Source of the DNA: Cryphonectria parasitica EP155
Taxonomy: Eukaryota > Ascomycota > Sordariomycetes > Diaporthales > Cryphonectriaceae
DNA: 64,000 bases
Direction: 5' to 3'
NCBI RefSeq assembly: GCF_011745365.1
Contig: NW_024468919.1
Span: 806,001 to 870,000 of the forward strand
Part shown: piece by piece, positions 37,201-50,190 of the stretch
How positions within the stretch are numbered: position 1 is the stretch's first letter
Layout: each line of letters opens with the position of its first letter
Made by a program: the position numbers and the translations under genes
Notes under the pieces: model-generated
Databases searched by the model: none
What the model was told of the DNA's origin: nothing
The model's input: the letters and a program-made list of their open reading frames with translations, nothing else

Positions 37201-39955
37201 AATACCTTCAGCTACGACGCGCGACATGCTGAGGGCAGGAGGTGGCACCTCTGCCTCAGCGACTGGCTCGACATGTTCGGAGAACACGCTCGAGAGACCC
37301 AGCCGAGGAGGCAGAGCGGGCGCAGGCTCGGGTTCTGCTTGAGGCTCCACCTCTTGTGTGTGGACGTCAGATACTGTGAGCTGCTGTGGCGGGGCGAGGA
37401 TTGGCGTGGGCATGCCACCGACGACAGTAGGCGACTTGAATGGCGAAAGGGGCTGGGTGAGGTTCTCTTCCGTCTCAGAGTCGGCATATTCGGCGCCTGT
37501 ATCGCGGTCGGGAGAGGCCGATGGAGACCCGTCGCGCATGGAACTGAACACCACCGAGTCCATAGACATTGGGCGCTGAGGAGACAGAGCGGCTGCCGCG
37601 ACGGATTGCGGATCAACAGGCTCGGTCATCATACCGCTATCCACCATGATGATCTTGGGCATCGCCGGCACAGGCGGCACGACGGATCGTGGCGAAGCAG
37701 TCATGCCTCTTGCCGTTGAAGCCGGGGTGACGGAGCGCAGGCTCCTCTGGCCAGGCGTGCCGACGGTCGAGTCTTCATCACTGCCCTCCAACTCCCCAAG
37801 CTCGGCGAAAAGGCTCTGTCGGGGCAGGCCCTGTGTGCTCGAGAAGCTGCGGTTGGTCTGGCTGATCATGCTGGCAGGGCTGCCCTGGAAGCCAGGCTCC
37901 TCACTCAGCTGCCTGGAGAAACGGCGCGACGAGGACGAGGGGCCGTGGTTGGCACGCATCCGCACCCTTCTCGGCTGCGAGTTGGGTGTCCTCGTAGGAT
38001 CCGTGTAGTCCTCGTCCTCACTTGCCGACGTCGAGGCCGTGCTCTCGTACGTGTACGCCGGGCCGGGTGATGCGAAGATGGGGGCCTTCTTCAGAGCACC
38101 GCTGGCCCTGGCCGCTCCAGCCCGCCTGGACGGGCTCTCAATCTCGGTGTCGTCCGAGTCCAAGTCCTCAGCGCCCGTCTGGAAGGCCTCCTCCGTCTCG
38201 GTACCGCCACGCTCGTGGGCCGTCTCAAAGGCATCGGTGGACTCGTGCGCCTCGTTGGCAGTCTCAAATTCGTCTGACTCGGTGGAGGGGATGGGGATAT
38301 CAGCCTGGCCGGTCATGCGGGCCAGCATCAGGGGAGGACCTCTGACGGAGGCATCCTCCCATTCTGGGTCCTCAAAGATCTCGGCCTTGATCGCACGGGC
38401 GGTGCCCAGCTTGTCCAGCTTGGCAGGCTTCTTAAACTCGCGAGACTTGGCCTCACGGGCACGCTTCTGGTGGGGCCGCTCGACCGGGTCGCTGCGCAGC
38501 TTCTCGATCTCGTCCCGGGACTCCTGGAGCATGCGCTTCAGCTCGAGCTTCTCGGTCTTCTCCCTATGAACGTTGGTGCGGAGGCTCTGGATTGTGCGCT
38601 GGGCGTGTTGCAGGGAGGTCTTTAGAGTCTCGGTCTCGAGCATGGCGTGTCTGGGCGTAGGCTTGATGGGCGATGGCGGCGGGGAATGCTCAGGGGTCAG
38701 GTTGCCGCTGGCATTCTCCAGGTCGTCCTCGCTGCTTCCGGACGGAGAGTTGCGCTGGCTGGTCCTTCCCCTCTCGCCCGAGATGGCCTTGGCGAGCTCC
38801 TGGTTCTGGCTGGTCAGCTCGTCGATCTTGCGCTGCAGGGCTGCGCGCTCGCCCTCGGCCATGATGGCGTTGCGCTTGGCGGTGCCGAGCTCGATGTCGT
38901 GGTGCTTGACGGCGGCAGCATGGTCCTCGGCAAGCTTGGAATGGGCGGCCCTGATCTCGTCGAGCTCGCGCTGGGTCGCGTTCTTATCGGCCTGGAGAGC
39001 GTTGAGGGCGTGGCTCAGCTTCTTCTCCCGATCTGCAGCCTCCTTTTGTCCGGCAATGAACTCCTGGATCTGTGTCTCGAGGGACCAGTTCTCGTCCTTG
39101 TAGCGGCTCTCGCTCTCGTCCAGATTCCTCATGCGCTGCTGGAAGCCCTGGACTTCGACCTCGAGGCCTGATTTTTCCGACTTGAGATCCTTGACCTCCT
39201 CGTCCCTCTCCTGCAGGAGGGCCTGCAGGTTGCGAACTTGTGTGATGAGGGAGGTGCTGATCTCGGCGGCGAACTCGATGTCGTGGATGCGGTTGGCAGG
39301 CTGGTTGCGCGCCTTGCGGTTGGGAACGCTGAACTTGCTAGGGGACCCGGTGGCCAGGCTCTCGAACTTGTGGTTGTCGAACTTTGAAGGGCTCATAGAC
39401 CTCTGTGTAGATACCAACGTGTGTCAGCTGTGAGTGAAAGAAACCCCTCACCAGCCCACGACAGGGCGGGATCAATATGAGTGGGGGCGGGAGCCAGCTT
39501 ACCCTCACCACATCCTTACTGGGAGTGAAGGGCGTGCCCGGGTTCGCCTCGCCGCTAGGGACGCGATGCTTGGGGAGGAAGGCCCGGGCGCTCTCCCTGG
39601 CGACCTCGTTGAAGTCCTTCTCGATGGCAGTCAGCTTCAGCTTGAGTTCCGGCGACAGCTCGTCCTCGGCCTCGAGCTGCTCCACCTCCTTCAGGCGGTC
39701 GGTGAGCTCCTTGCGCTGCTGGACAAGGGCGGTTCCCAGCTTTCCGGCCTCCTCCATGCGACGCTCAGTGTCGGCCAGGTGAGCCTCCAGTGCGCGTTTC
39801 GCCGAGGTAGGCGAGGCGCCGGGGCCGAGGGCGAAGGAGTCGCCATCGAAGCCCGAGAAGCGGAGGTTGGTGGGAGCAGTGGGACCGCCGGTGGTGACGA
39901 AAGGGTCGAGGGTGTTCTCCTGGCCGATCACCAGGGACGGCTTCTGGGAAGCCAT
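34229..39955 (-). CDS. ApsA/Num1/Mcp5-like cortical anchor with PH domain
   Basis: Three exons, 39955-39503, 39402-34446 and 34356-34229, encode about 1845 residues. The last intron has GTAAGA, a TGCTAAC branch site and CTCAG; splicing replaces a short read-through tail with GKHDV and a His/Ser-rich end at TGA 34229. The N-terminal part is coiled coil (about residues 50-420). The middle (about 826-1206) is a tandem array of roughly 35-residue Pro/Glu/Val modules. A PH domain lies at about 1546-1660 (MIGEYLWKYTRK to WFNALSYLLL). This order is that of fungal Num1/ApsA/Mcp5, which sits at the cell cortex, binds PI(4,5)P2 through the PH domain, and anchors dynein and mitochondria for nuclear and organelle positioning. 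The assignment rests on domain order and the PH sequence. Confidence 0.9.
36240..37380 (-). repeat. Degenerate tandem modules within apsA
   Basis: About 1.1 kb codes for repeated units of about 35-38 residues: an S-(A/S)-E-x-EP(V/I)AEP start, an EPRVVTVVEY core in the central five to six copies, then a PPPA stretch. Flanking copies lack the VVEY core and keep only EPVAEP and PPP. The array also gives long antisense open frames. Confidence 0.85.
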
Positions 39956-42900
39956 CGTGGTGACCGTTGTTGTGCCCAGGGGCGGACACACAAGAGAACG
40001 CACACGACGACTTCTTCGGATGCCGAGCAGTGATTAGACCATGGGACGACAGCTCCGAAAACTTGAGTTGTATTGTGCGAAGAAAAGAGGAGGGGCTGGC
40101 GGGGGCGCCAGGAGGTCGACGATCCGTCACGATGCCACCCCTGCGAGAGAATCCTGCTGCTGACTTGGCTCTTGTTTGATTTGATGTGGTGCGATAAGAT
40201 GCAATGCGATGCGGTACGATGCGATGCGATGCGATGCGATGCAGCAGGGTTTTTCCCACCCTCGCGGGATCGGGTGTATGTGGCAGCACGACGCTCGAGG
40301 AAGGACGGTTGAAGCGACAGGAGGTAGAGGAGATCGGATGGTCGTATTGAAATTGATCGAGCAGGGGAAGCGCTTGGATTGGCTGGAATGATGGCAGCAC
40401 AATGGAACGCGGTCGTAGGACGTTAATCAGTTGTTGTGGCAACAATAAAGGGTCGGCGGCCGGGCGGCCAAACAAGACGATACGGCCGCGTCCTGCACAC
40501 ACCTCTAAAAACTGGCCCAAAAGCGCAGTAGAAGAAGAGTGGTGCTCTTTTTCAATCCACCAGGATTAATGTTATTGTTGTTGTTGTTGATGTCGTGACG
40601 TGGGCGTGGGCGCGGCCAGTCCAATCAAGGCGTGAGGGGGTGAAATGAGCCAGGGGGTTCGATGCCAGATTAGGTCCGCCTTTGTGAGCAACAGGAGGTC
40701 GGGCGGCTTTTTGCTTGCTCTGGTCAGAAAGGCAAGTATGATTGACGCTTTTTTTTTTTAAGGTTGGCTTGGTCAAAAAGACTCTCGAAAGGAGGGCGAA
40801 AGAAATAGTAATAAATAAAAAAAAGAAGAAGAAAAAATTGACAAACGACAAGAGTCAATATGGATAGTGGTGATTGAATTAGACGAGGGAAATCGAAAAG
40901 AGGAAAAAGGATCACAGTGCTGTCGATGAAGACGACTGTGGTAAAATATGTTGCAGGTAGGTAGAAATTGACGGATGTCACACCCAAAAACACGCAAGCA
41001 TGCAAGTACAGCACACAGTCAGTCGCAAGTACTATACTGCTGATGAATCAGAATCAGAACAAATGAATGTCGCAAACAATATGCTGGATCCAGAACCCCG
41101 TCAAATACGTACGTTGGCGGGGTGCTGACCACGTCGAGAAAGAAAAGTGCACAGTACAGTAACCAAAATAATGAGGGAAGAGAAAAACTGCGTAGACGGG
41201 CGGCGCTGGCGGTGCAGAAAACCGATGGAGTCGGGTCGGTCCAGCCCGGATCGTCTCGACTCGAGCTCGACTTGTCTCAATTAGGGAAAAGACAGGGCGG
41301 CGGCCGACAAGGACGCAGGCACACGGAAGAGAAGGGGAGGGGGGGAGGAGGGGCGAAAAGGGGGGGGAGAAGAGAGAGGAAGACAAAAAGAAGGGAGTGG
41401 GGTGTGTAGAAGAGTAGACTTGTCAGGGCAGAGAGAAAGGAGAACGGATGAAGAGTGTGAGGGTAGAAGAGGCTCGTAAGGGGACGAGGACACCTGGAAG
41501 CCCCAGAAAAGCATGGCCCGGAGAAAGCGAGAAGGGAAACCCAACAGTGCAATCTGACAATCCCAGGATCGTCAGGATCAGAGACTGGCGCGCGGCCGTG
41601 AAGTGGATATTTTTCAATGACAGGCTCGTTTTCTTCTCCGTACAAGACAAGCAAGGCCAGCATTTAACTCCACAAAAGCCTATGGGGACAGACAGGGGGT
41701 GCCGGTCCAGGGCCCCGGTTCCTTCTATCCCTTCTTCAGCCTTGAAAAAGGGTTGCGTGCGCCTGGGACGTGGAACCACAAGGCCAGGGTGAAAGAACAT
41801 GTGGGGGAATAAGTACACAAATCAACAGTGCATTACAGGCTTCCTTGTCAGGTACTTAACAGCAGGATGAGAATAACCTCATTGTTCTTTTTTTTTTCCT
41901 TTCCCTTTTCTTTTTGTATGAATCCATCCCCATCTACGTGGGAGGGCCCTCGGGGATTGGATCAAATATGCCTTGCAGACCACACCACTGCTTCACTACT
42001 ACGTTGTAAGCACAGCGCACTTGGCGTATCACATGGTAAATCATTGAGCTTCAACTTGATATGAGCTATAGTATGGTACAGTATAGTATCTTACCTATAA
42101 CTTTGTTGAATCATTGGGTCGCGGAGCATGTCCCAACGTCTGAGTCTTTCACCCCTGTCCCTGCTGATTACCGCTGCCATCAACTACAAGTCGAGTCTAC
42201 TCAATACTCACACAGTTCTGTTGAATGCTAGGCCAATGGCCTTGAATTTTATTGTCTGCGTCAAACTAGGTCGGTCTTTTTTTCTTTCTTTCTTTTCTTT
42301 CTTCTTCTTCTTTCCATTGCTCTCAATTCTTTGATTTTCTACGTTGGTTTCATCTGCTACTGGTACTGTTGTCAGGTGTTTCGTCACCAGACTGGAAGGC
42401 AGCTGTGTTCTGCTCGGTCACGATTTCGTGGGCGAGAGTGACATGCTCGACCCAAGCGTCAATGCGGTCCTACGAGATTCTCATTTCCCTTTCTCTGCAT
42501 CCTTTGGGCTACAGTCCAGTTCATCGCCTGCCGCATCTTGCCAAATAGCCTATATATTTATGTTTCCTTGCCTCTGACAAGGCGGACTAGAGGTCCTTCC
42601 TTAAGGAAAGCCCTGGCGGATTCTTGCAGCGACGGTATCGAGTCGAGACCTTATGTCCTGAGAAAGTAAAGACTGAGATTTACTCACCAATATTGTTTCC
42701 GCTTCGCATATTCAAACGAGACCCTTCAAAGCACGGCCATGTCTGCGTGTTCGTCCAAAATGAACCCTGGACAGACAGTCCGGGACACTAGCTTCGCACG
42801 CACGCATGCACATGAGACCTATGCATCCATGTCCGGACAGTCCAAACATAGACAATGGGTTGAAGTTGTTTACTCTTCTTGTTCATCTTTGCTCTGTATA

Positions 42901-45900
42901 GCGTAGCCTTGAGCTCTATCAAGCCCTAGACTCTGAAAGCTCCCGCATACTCAACATGGCTCGCGGACACCATTGTAGGTAAAAGTGAGGTTCTTGATGT
43001 TGGCCGATACATGTAATTCGTCTGGAACTCGGTACCAATCCATGTGACCAGCAGTTTCGAGCGCAGTAAAGGGCGACAGATGACAACGACTTGGCCGGGA
43101 CGGTTGCGAAAGGCCGAGCGGGAGAAATCGAGGTCGCACACACAGGCTCGTCTTGGCCGTCATGGCTCTGATCAGCAAGAACTCGGCGTTAGCAGTTATG
43201 TCAATGTACTGAGAGGCTTACACCTCAAAGGCCATGCAAGGAAAGTGACGAGGAAACGGTTCGTGTGGCAATAAACAGTCCCCCCCGCCCCCCAACCTGC
43301 GACGCAGACCTAGAACTTGCGACTTGCCTTAGTGGATGCAACGCAGAGGTTTCCGCCCACCCGGGCAGGCTTCAAGCGACGAAGCAGCCATGATTCCTAT
43401 GAAATTCAGGCACAGCACCGACGATATTGTCAACGATGACGGGAAGGGCGAGTCGGCCATGCCCAAGGCACACATGTAGCTTGTGAGTGTTGGACAGCGG
43501 CGATGTTTGTGCAATGCGCCTTCTGACACTGCCGCTGTGGTAACGCGCCAAGCCCTCACTCGGACGAGTAACGACTCAAGTATGGAACATCGATCGTTAT
43601 CCCTCTTCTTATTCTTTTCTTCTCTCTTTCTCCGTAGGCTGTGCTGCAGTTGTTTGTTTCGTGCCTAGAGGAAGTGACGAGACAGTGAGGTCACGATGCA
43701 TTTCGACACGCGACTCGCGACGCGCATTTCGGTACTAGGGACGACGGATCGGCTCGCTTTGTGGGTGGGAATGCTGAGTAAGCCAACAACGGCCCCCATG
43801 TTCATATTCAAGTTTTTTTGTTTTGAGAAATGTCAATGCATGGTAGGGTTTATGAAGCGGTTTGATTAGACGAGCTTTGTGGACATCGCTCGTATCTCAT
43901 TAATTTTCTTATTTACCCTTTGTTACGATCGTCCTAACTCATTGACCACTGGGTGTGCGCCCGACCACACCAAACGCAGCCGAACAGCTTCTCGGCCCCA
44001 TGCAGACGCCCTGGAAGCCTCCCTCCACCCCCTCTCTTCAGATGGTCATGTTGTTCGGCAGGGTATGGCAAACCATAGCAGCTAGGAAGGTGATACATGC
44101 AGCTTTTTGGGCCTGCAAAGCGCAAGGAATAGTGATGAGAAATTCATGACAGCTCCCTTCACCGAGACTCGCTGGAACTGAATAATCTTTTTGGACATAA
44201 GAAATAGCACTCTTGTTCCGCTCTGTGATTAAGAATGCGAGACGGGTGTCTGAGACTCGTCTAGGAGAATTGTCTGAGCTCTCGCATATAGGTTCGCGCG
44301 ACCAGCGAGAGCATGCGTTTGGGTCCTTGGACTGCAGTGTTTCTGTACAGCAGCATATTGCATTCTCACCGCCGCGCAACAAAACCAACAATGGCATGGC
44401 ATGAAGTGTGAGTGTCTCTCTCAGATGTCTCCTGGAGTGGTAGATTCTCGCTGCAGCAGTGCAAAGGTGCCATCCCAAAGCTGCATGCTTAGGGGTCTTG
44501 GCACCCATTGACGGTGGTGTTGCTACCAGTACTGGTACAACCGTGGTACTGGAGTTGGGGGGGGGGGGGTGGTAGTGGTGGTCTCCAGGGCCTAAGGCCT
44601 AATGGGGCCTGAGGGGTGGGCTAGTGCTGGGTGTTTCTGCTGACGCCTGTCGGCGGCGAGCTCCGGGGAACTTCCTTGTAGACTAAGCAGAGCTAACCCC
44701 TGTGATTTCAGAGCTTGTCAGAAAATAAGTGAAATCCCATCTGTGCTGTGCTGTATTTACGATGACTGCTTTCATCAAGACCCCTCGAGGTGCCGCGTCA
44801 CTGAAGCAGGTGGGAAGGGCATGACATTTCTCACTGACGTACAACAGCAATCCAAGCTATGATGTGCATCCAGGAATCCGTCGACCAGCGGACTGGCCCC
44901 TCTCGTCGCCGTTTATCACAACCTCGATCACGTCCTGCCCACCTCACTGATCTGCATTCCCCCGCCCCGCCCTCGTAACTTGCAAGGACAGTGAATGGGC
45001 AAGGAGGGCTACGCAGCCATTGACCAGAAGCAAGGCCTGGGTGGTGACACAATCATGTACCCGACTGTCATGGTCGGAATTCCATTGCTACCTTATACCT
45101 CATACCACCTTGATTCATCGCCCCTATCCAGCATCCTCGGGGTCAAATCCCTCCCCCCCCCCTCCCACACGGCCGGCCAGATCCGTCTTCACATCTTTTC
45201 TCTGTGGTATCAAAGTAAGTGACTACAAGATGAAGGAGCCTGTATGAGCTCTTGTACTCTCACCGAGTTGACATTCTCCCCCGCCTCACCCCCTTGCTTT
45301 CGCGCCTTGGTGTTTCAGAAGCCTATGTCTCTAGCCGCCATGCTTGGTTCTCTTTTGATTCTCATCCTAATTCGATTGGGTAGGGTTACATGATATTCTT
45401 TTTCTGATATTGAAATCTCATTGCTTTTGATTCTTTGGCTTTTCGTCTGCCTCCACGCCGTGCATTCTGCGTAGATTATTGGGGCCACATACGCCACCCA
45501 GGCCGATCACCTTGACCCCCGCCCACAGCCCAACATGACTCTCTGTCTCCCTTCGTGTCCGCAATGGGTACGTAGTACTGACAACTCACCAGATGTAACC
45601 CTTGATATGGTCTTATATTGCCTTGCCATCCCGCGAGAACAGGGAGATCAAAAGCACCTCATCTGGCCGGTCCTGCGGCAAGCCACTTCCAATGAATTTG
45701 CAGGAATCGCAGGCTTGGTCAGACACAAAAGCAACGTAGACACGTAGATACTCATGCAACATGATAGTATCGTCCACTCCCAAGATGTTGATCGCTTCTG
45801 GAGGAGGGGTAGGGCTTGAAAATGTAGCCAGGATCTAGTCAAGGCTGCAGACGCAGGATTCTTAAGCGAACTCCCACTTTCCACACACACATTGATACTG

Positions 45901-46480
45901 TAGTTCGAGTCCAACATTGAAAAAAAACGAAGAATCCTGTGATCCCTTGCAGACAGTAGAGTGCTACCTTATCCTTACACTCTGTTGCTTCTATATATAC
46001 ATATATATTTTACCTACCCAAGTACCCTGCATCGACATCACAAAGTGCTGCGTGGTGTCCTCCAGTCAGCGCAGGAATATTGCAAACCTTTTACGCGTCG
46101 CTCTCAATAGACGGCTTAAATCATCTTCTTTTGTCTTCGTCGTATGTTGCAGCCTTCTCGTTTCAATAGCCCCGATCATCGGCTTCCACATTGGTCTGAG
46201 CCTCCTGTCAATACTGTCTCTCTCTGTACTGTGCAACAAGACTGAGTGCGGAGTATAAAGTGGGTCTAAACAGAGCATGAGAAGAACGAGTGTGCATTTA
46301 CAATAGATCCAAGTGGTTAGCCATTGCTCAGAGGAAGAAGCCATGCTAACAATATCCCCAGCTGTTAGAAGACATATAAAACACATTGCCCTGCAGCCCT
46401 TGAGACGACAATCTCCCTTCCCTTTTGAACAGAGGATTAATGCCAACGTCACGGAGCACGACGAGACCAACCATATCAAC
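39956..46480. other. 6.5-kb gene-poor region upstream of apsA
   Basis: The first kilobase is the likely apsA promoter and leader and contains a GATGC repeat. The rest holds short A, T and G runs and many open frames under 130 codons on both strands without domains or splice logic. I see no supportable protein or RNA gene. Sequence character is still like the core, not the AT-rich right arm. Confidence 0.5.
40204..40243. repeat. GATGC pentanucleotide repeat
   Basis: About six GATGC units, with imperfect copies at the left (GCGATGCGGTAC), about 250 bp upstream of the apsA start codon. Confidence 0.85.
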
Positions 46481-46714
46481 ATGTGCATTCAAGTTGACAA
46501 GGTCTTCACCTGCGGTCACCGCTGCTGCGACCAGGTTATCGTATGCCCGGTGATTTTGAAGACGTGCTTTGGCCCCGGTGCGGACCACGCGTACGTGTTA
46601 GCCGAAGACATTTGTCTGGACTGCAAGGACCGACAGGAACGCGAGCGTGTCCGAGGAGCGAGGGAGGATCCTTGGGGGAAGGGAGACCCTTACAAGCAAC
46701 AGACGAAGCCTTGA
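46481..46714 (+). CDS. Small Cys/His-rich hypothetical protein
   Basis: A 77-residue frame starting MCIQVDKVFTCGH and containing seven Cys and several His in short spacings (MC, CGH, CC, C.., CFG, ICLDC), followed by a charged, Arg/Glu-rich tail. Small fungal proteins beginning M-C-x5-7-C-G-H with further CxxC pairs are widespread and look like zinc-binding miniproteins of unknown role. The frame is open further upstream (to 46313), but the ATG at 46481 opens directly into the Cys motif. Function is unknown, and expression cannot be judged. Confidence 0.5.
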   Translation: MCIQVDKVFTCGHRCCDQVIVCPVILKTCFGPGADHAYVLAEDICLDCKDRQERERVRGAREDPWGKGDPYKQQTKP

Positions 46715-49083
46715 GCATGGGTATTGTTGGCCCACTGGGAGGAGTGTGCAGCCTGGTACACATCAGTCAAATAATCACTGGGGTCGGAATGATGTCGAGT
46801 AATGTCGTTATCAGGTCTCGCCGGCGTCGTACAGGGCGTGGGAGGAGATGGATGAGGAGGGAAGACACACTTGTTGATAGTAGTTGATTTTGCCATGCAG
46901 TTTCCCAACGAAGAAGAAAATCCGTCCCAAGGATGTAGTCTTGCACCATATTCGTGATTGGTCAACAACGTAACGTACCTGGGTTTGCACCACATTGTGA
47001 CTGGTCATACGCAAACCAGGGGTTGATAATGGTTGTGGCTCTTGCCCTGGAAATGGAGTTTGACGCTCCAAGCGGCGTACATGGTGAAAAGCTTGGACTG
47101 ATCAACAACTTTAGTCCAGAGGCTACCCTCCCCAGTCACTTGTAACAAGAAGTCAGCATCATTATGGGGGTTGATTGAAGGCATTCCCAACCCACTTCCA
47201 TCCTGCTGTTGCTACAGCTGCTACTGGACAAGAACCAATCATGACGAACCTGACCTGACACACCCCGTTGCATTATCACATCACCAAAGCACTTTCGGTC
47301 AACACCTCAATGCACCGCAGAACACGCACTTGATCTATGGGGTAAGCGAATCCTGTTGAAAAGAACAAAAATTGCGCAGGGCCAGTGTCGAACCTCTTGC
47401 GTGTGCGAGCCATGAGCGTCTGGACTGTCGCTTTGAGCGCCCTCATGGAAGGGTAGTTCGCATTCACACAGAAAGTATGATCTTAGATAGTAAAATAGAG
47501 GATTCTCTACTCGTCATATGTTCGTGGAGTGTGTCAGTTCGCACGGGATGAATCCAGCTTGGACCTAATGAACTCTCCAATTCAATCCCTCATCAAGTTT
47601 TCATGACTCAACATCCGCTAGGGCTCATGCAGGATCAGAAGGATCAGAGACCCAGCAACTATTCGAGGCAGGCGCGCTCGAACGGCCACAGACGAAGATG
47701 CTCAGACGAATCGCTGACCTATACGTTAGATCAATGTCGTCACGGCATAGCTAGCGACTGGGCTGGTGGTCTCGGACGTTTGGGTCGTCATGACAAAGGG
47801 GTTGATGCTGAGGCGAGGTTTCTCCAAGGACGCTCTTCATTCATGTTAAGACACCGCATTACCGCATTTGAGAATGTTTAATCATTATGAGCGCGTAGTG
47901 GCTGCATGATTTGAAGTCTCAAACTCGATTAATGACTATTTTATCATCTCAAAATGAGTGTGTAGCTCATCTGGCCCTTTGGTTAATCTGTGACTCGAAT
48001 TATTAGAACATGACAAAAACATTGATGGAACCCAATAGTCATGACATCTTCAAATGACAAGAGACTGGGCATTTTGGCCATATTTTGTTCTAGCCACATC
48101 ACTTTTCTGAATGAGCGATTGGGTCATGGCTGTTGCCGGAAAGGAATAATAAGATCTAAGGGAATAGGAAAAATAGAGAATAATTGCTAAAATACTCTCA
48201 TTGGCTGTACGTTGAAGTTTTGTCGACCTAAGATATTTGCTGCTTCAGTGGTCTGTGAGCTCCTAGGACTCACGATGGAGACCTGCATTATAAATAGGCC
48301 ATAGAAGGGTGCTCTCAGTGTTGTTGACAGCTGCCAGTGGTCGTTGGCGACGGCGCATGTACAACATCTGCTTTGACGTCGACCAACCTTGAAGTCGTCC
48401 TGGGGCTTTGGTGACTGTGACTGTGGAAGACTCTGCCTCGCTGGCGATTTCGTCGTTCCCGGTTGTCGGTAATGGTGCGTTGTTGCCCAAAACGTAAATG
48501 GAACATCTACAGACTCTGTATCGTGGGACTGCGTGGCTGGCTGCGTCTCGTTGTGTTGGGTAAGGAAGTCGAGAGAAGACGGCAGGCTTTCTGTTGCTCC
48601 TGTGCTCGGCCGGGTGCTGCTTCGACGTGGTGTAGAACCGACCAAATTTTGACTTCTCGACCCCCTCGGAAACGCATTTCAGTAAACTGGTCAACATGAT
48701 AAGATCAATAGTATTGGTCGATCGGTAGAACCAGCAGGTATTCCTATCAAGGCAACGGCACAACTCCAGGCCTGTGCGTACCTCGGTGCTGGGAATGTGA
48801 CTGGGCAGGTATTTATAGATATCAGTTTTTGCGAGGTCGACTGGACGCACATGGAAGTCATTACATCTTGGTGGACGGCAAAAGCATTACGTTAGGATCG
48901 ACCACCACTGGGCCACATGGCAAGACGGACATGCTCTGTGCGAGACCATATGATTCAGTGGTATCTCTCAACTACAGTTGTTGGTCGTCTTCAGGCAGTT
49001 GACTTGCTTGGTTGATATTTACGACAAGGGAGCCCTTTATTAGAAGCGGCATTCAACGGCCCCTCTTGTCTTGTTATTATTGT
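46715..49083. other. Gene-poor region before CWC24
   Basis: Open frames here are short. The longest, on the minus strand at 48.2-48.85 kb, start at non-ATG codons or overlap each other in different frames and show no domain. Bases 47.88-48.19 are AT-rich. Nothing supportable. Confidence 0.45.
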
Positions 49084-50190
49084 TCACTCCTCTCCTTCAT
49101 CCTCACCCTCCTCATCGCTGCTGACTTCTTCGCCTCTCTCAAGAGCCTCCTGGCGCCTCTTTGCCGCCCTCTCCCTCTTCCTGTCCAGCAGTTTCTGTAA
49201 CCGCTTGCCCGAATTGAAGACACCATTGGTCCCCGCACTGCACTGTGCACAGCTAGGGTCTTTCCGGTATCTCTGCAGCGCACAGGGCTCGCAGAAATAA
49301 TGTCCACAGCGTGTGACAACCGGCGAGCGGTACGGTCCGCGGCAGATGAGGCAGACGAAGGGGATGTTCTCGAGCAGGGCCTCCTCGGCATCATCGTCAT
49401 CATCGTCTGCGGTCGCCCTGCCCTTCCTGTCGGCGCTGGCGACCACTGTGCCGCCTAGGTTCTTCTTGCCCTTGGTGACGTCCTCCCATTCCCTGTCGAG
49501 GGACCACGATTGCTTGTAGTCTTCCCTGCTGTGTAGGAACTTGCAGTTGTCGCCGAAACCACAGAATCCGGTTTGTTTGTAGTCTTTGCAGACGTCTGGC
49601 GCGTAGTCCATGACGGTGACGGTCCGAATATTGGTCGGCGCCTTGATCGGTCCTACCGTCCTGTTGGGAGCATTGGGGTTCTTTTGTATGAAATTCGTCC
49701 GGCCTGCCAGCCCCTTGTAGGTGCCATCCGGCCCAGATGAAGCCCCCGCGGGCATGGCGCGTGTCGAGCCCAGCAGGCTCTTGGCAGACAGCCCGTCCCC
49801 CCCTTTTGACGTCTCCTCAAACCAGTCGGTGTGCTTGGTGGCGTCATTGCTGTCGGTGATGGGCACGTTGCGGTCGGCGCTGAAGACGGTGGTGCCGGCG
49901 ACGTCCTTCACGGTTGTACCGGAGTTGGGATCCCGGGAAGAAACGGTCACGGCGCCGGTGTTGACCTTGCGCCGCTTGATGCGCCTGCTGCCTCCGCCTT
50001 CTACGTTGCCGTCATCGTCGTCGCTCGAGGAGGGTTCATCGGAGTCGCTGTTGTCGGCGGCAGCGGGGGGTGGACTTGGGGCTCGTTTTCGTAGATTCGC
50101 CTTGCCTTTCCTGCCAAATCTCTTGAAGGCTGTGACGGGTATCGCTGGGCTCTCGGCGACCGCAGTGCTTGAACTGTTCTCTTCCTCCAT
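49084..50190 (-). CDS. Pre-mRNA splicing factor CWC24 (RNF113-like)
   Basis: A single exon of 368 residues. The frame is open upstream of 50190, but the only earlier candidate start is TTG, so the ATG at 50190 (MEEENSSS) is used. A basic N-terminal stretch (FKRFGRKGKANLRKR) is the conserved family start. A CCCH zinc finger (Cys201, 210, 216, His220; DVCKDYKQTGFC..) is followed by a C3HC4 RING finger (Cys280, 283, 295, His297, Cys300, 303, 314, 317). The C terminus is basic then acidic. Cwc24 joins the activated spliceosome before step one and shields the 5' splice site; the human relative RNF113A is also a ubiquitin ligase. The two-finger order is diagnostic. Confidence 0.94.
   Translation of the reverse strand: MEEENSSSTAVAESPAIPVTAFKRFGRKGKANLRKRAPSPPPAAADNSDSDEPSSSDDDDGNVEGGGSRRIKRRKVNTGAVTVSSRDPNSGTTVKDVAGTTVFSADRNVPITDSNDATKHTDWFEETSKGGDGLSAKSLLGSTRAMPAGASSGPDGTYKGLAGRTNFIQKNPNAPNRTVGPIKAPTNIRTVTVMDYAPDVCKDYKQTGFCGFGDNCKFLHSREDYKQSWSLDREWEDVTKGKKNLGGTVVASADRKGRATADDDDDDAEEALLENIPFVCLICRGPYRSPVVTRCGHYFCEPCALQRYRKDPSCAQCSAGTNGVFNSGKRLQKLLDRKRERAAKRRQEALERGEEVSSDEEGEDEGEE

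Noticed and set aside
48187..48850. Overlapping minus-strand ORFs of 152 and 195 codons
   Set aside because: The 152-codon frame opens at TTG with a stop just upstream; the two frames overlap and neither shows a domain.
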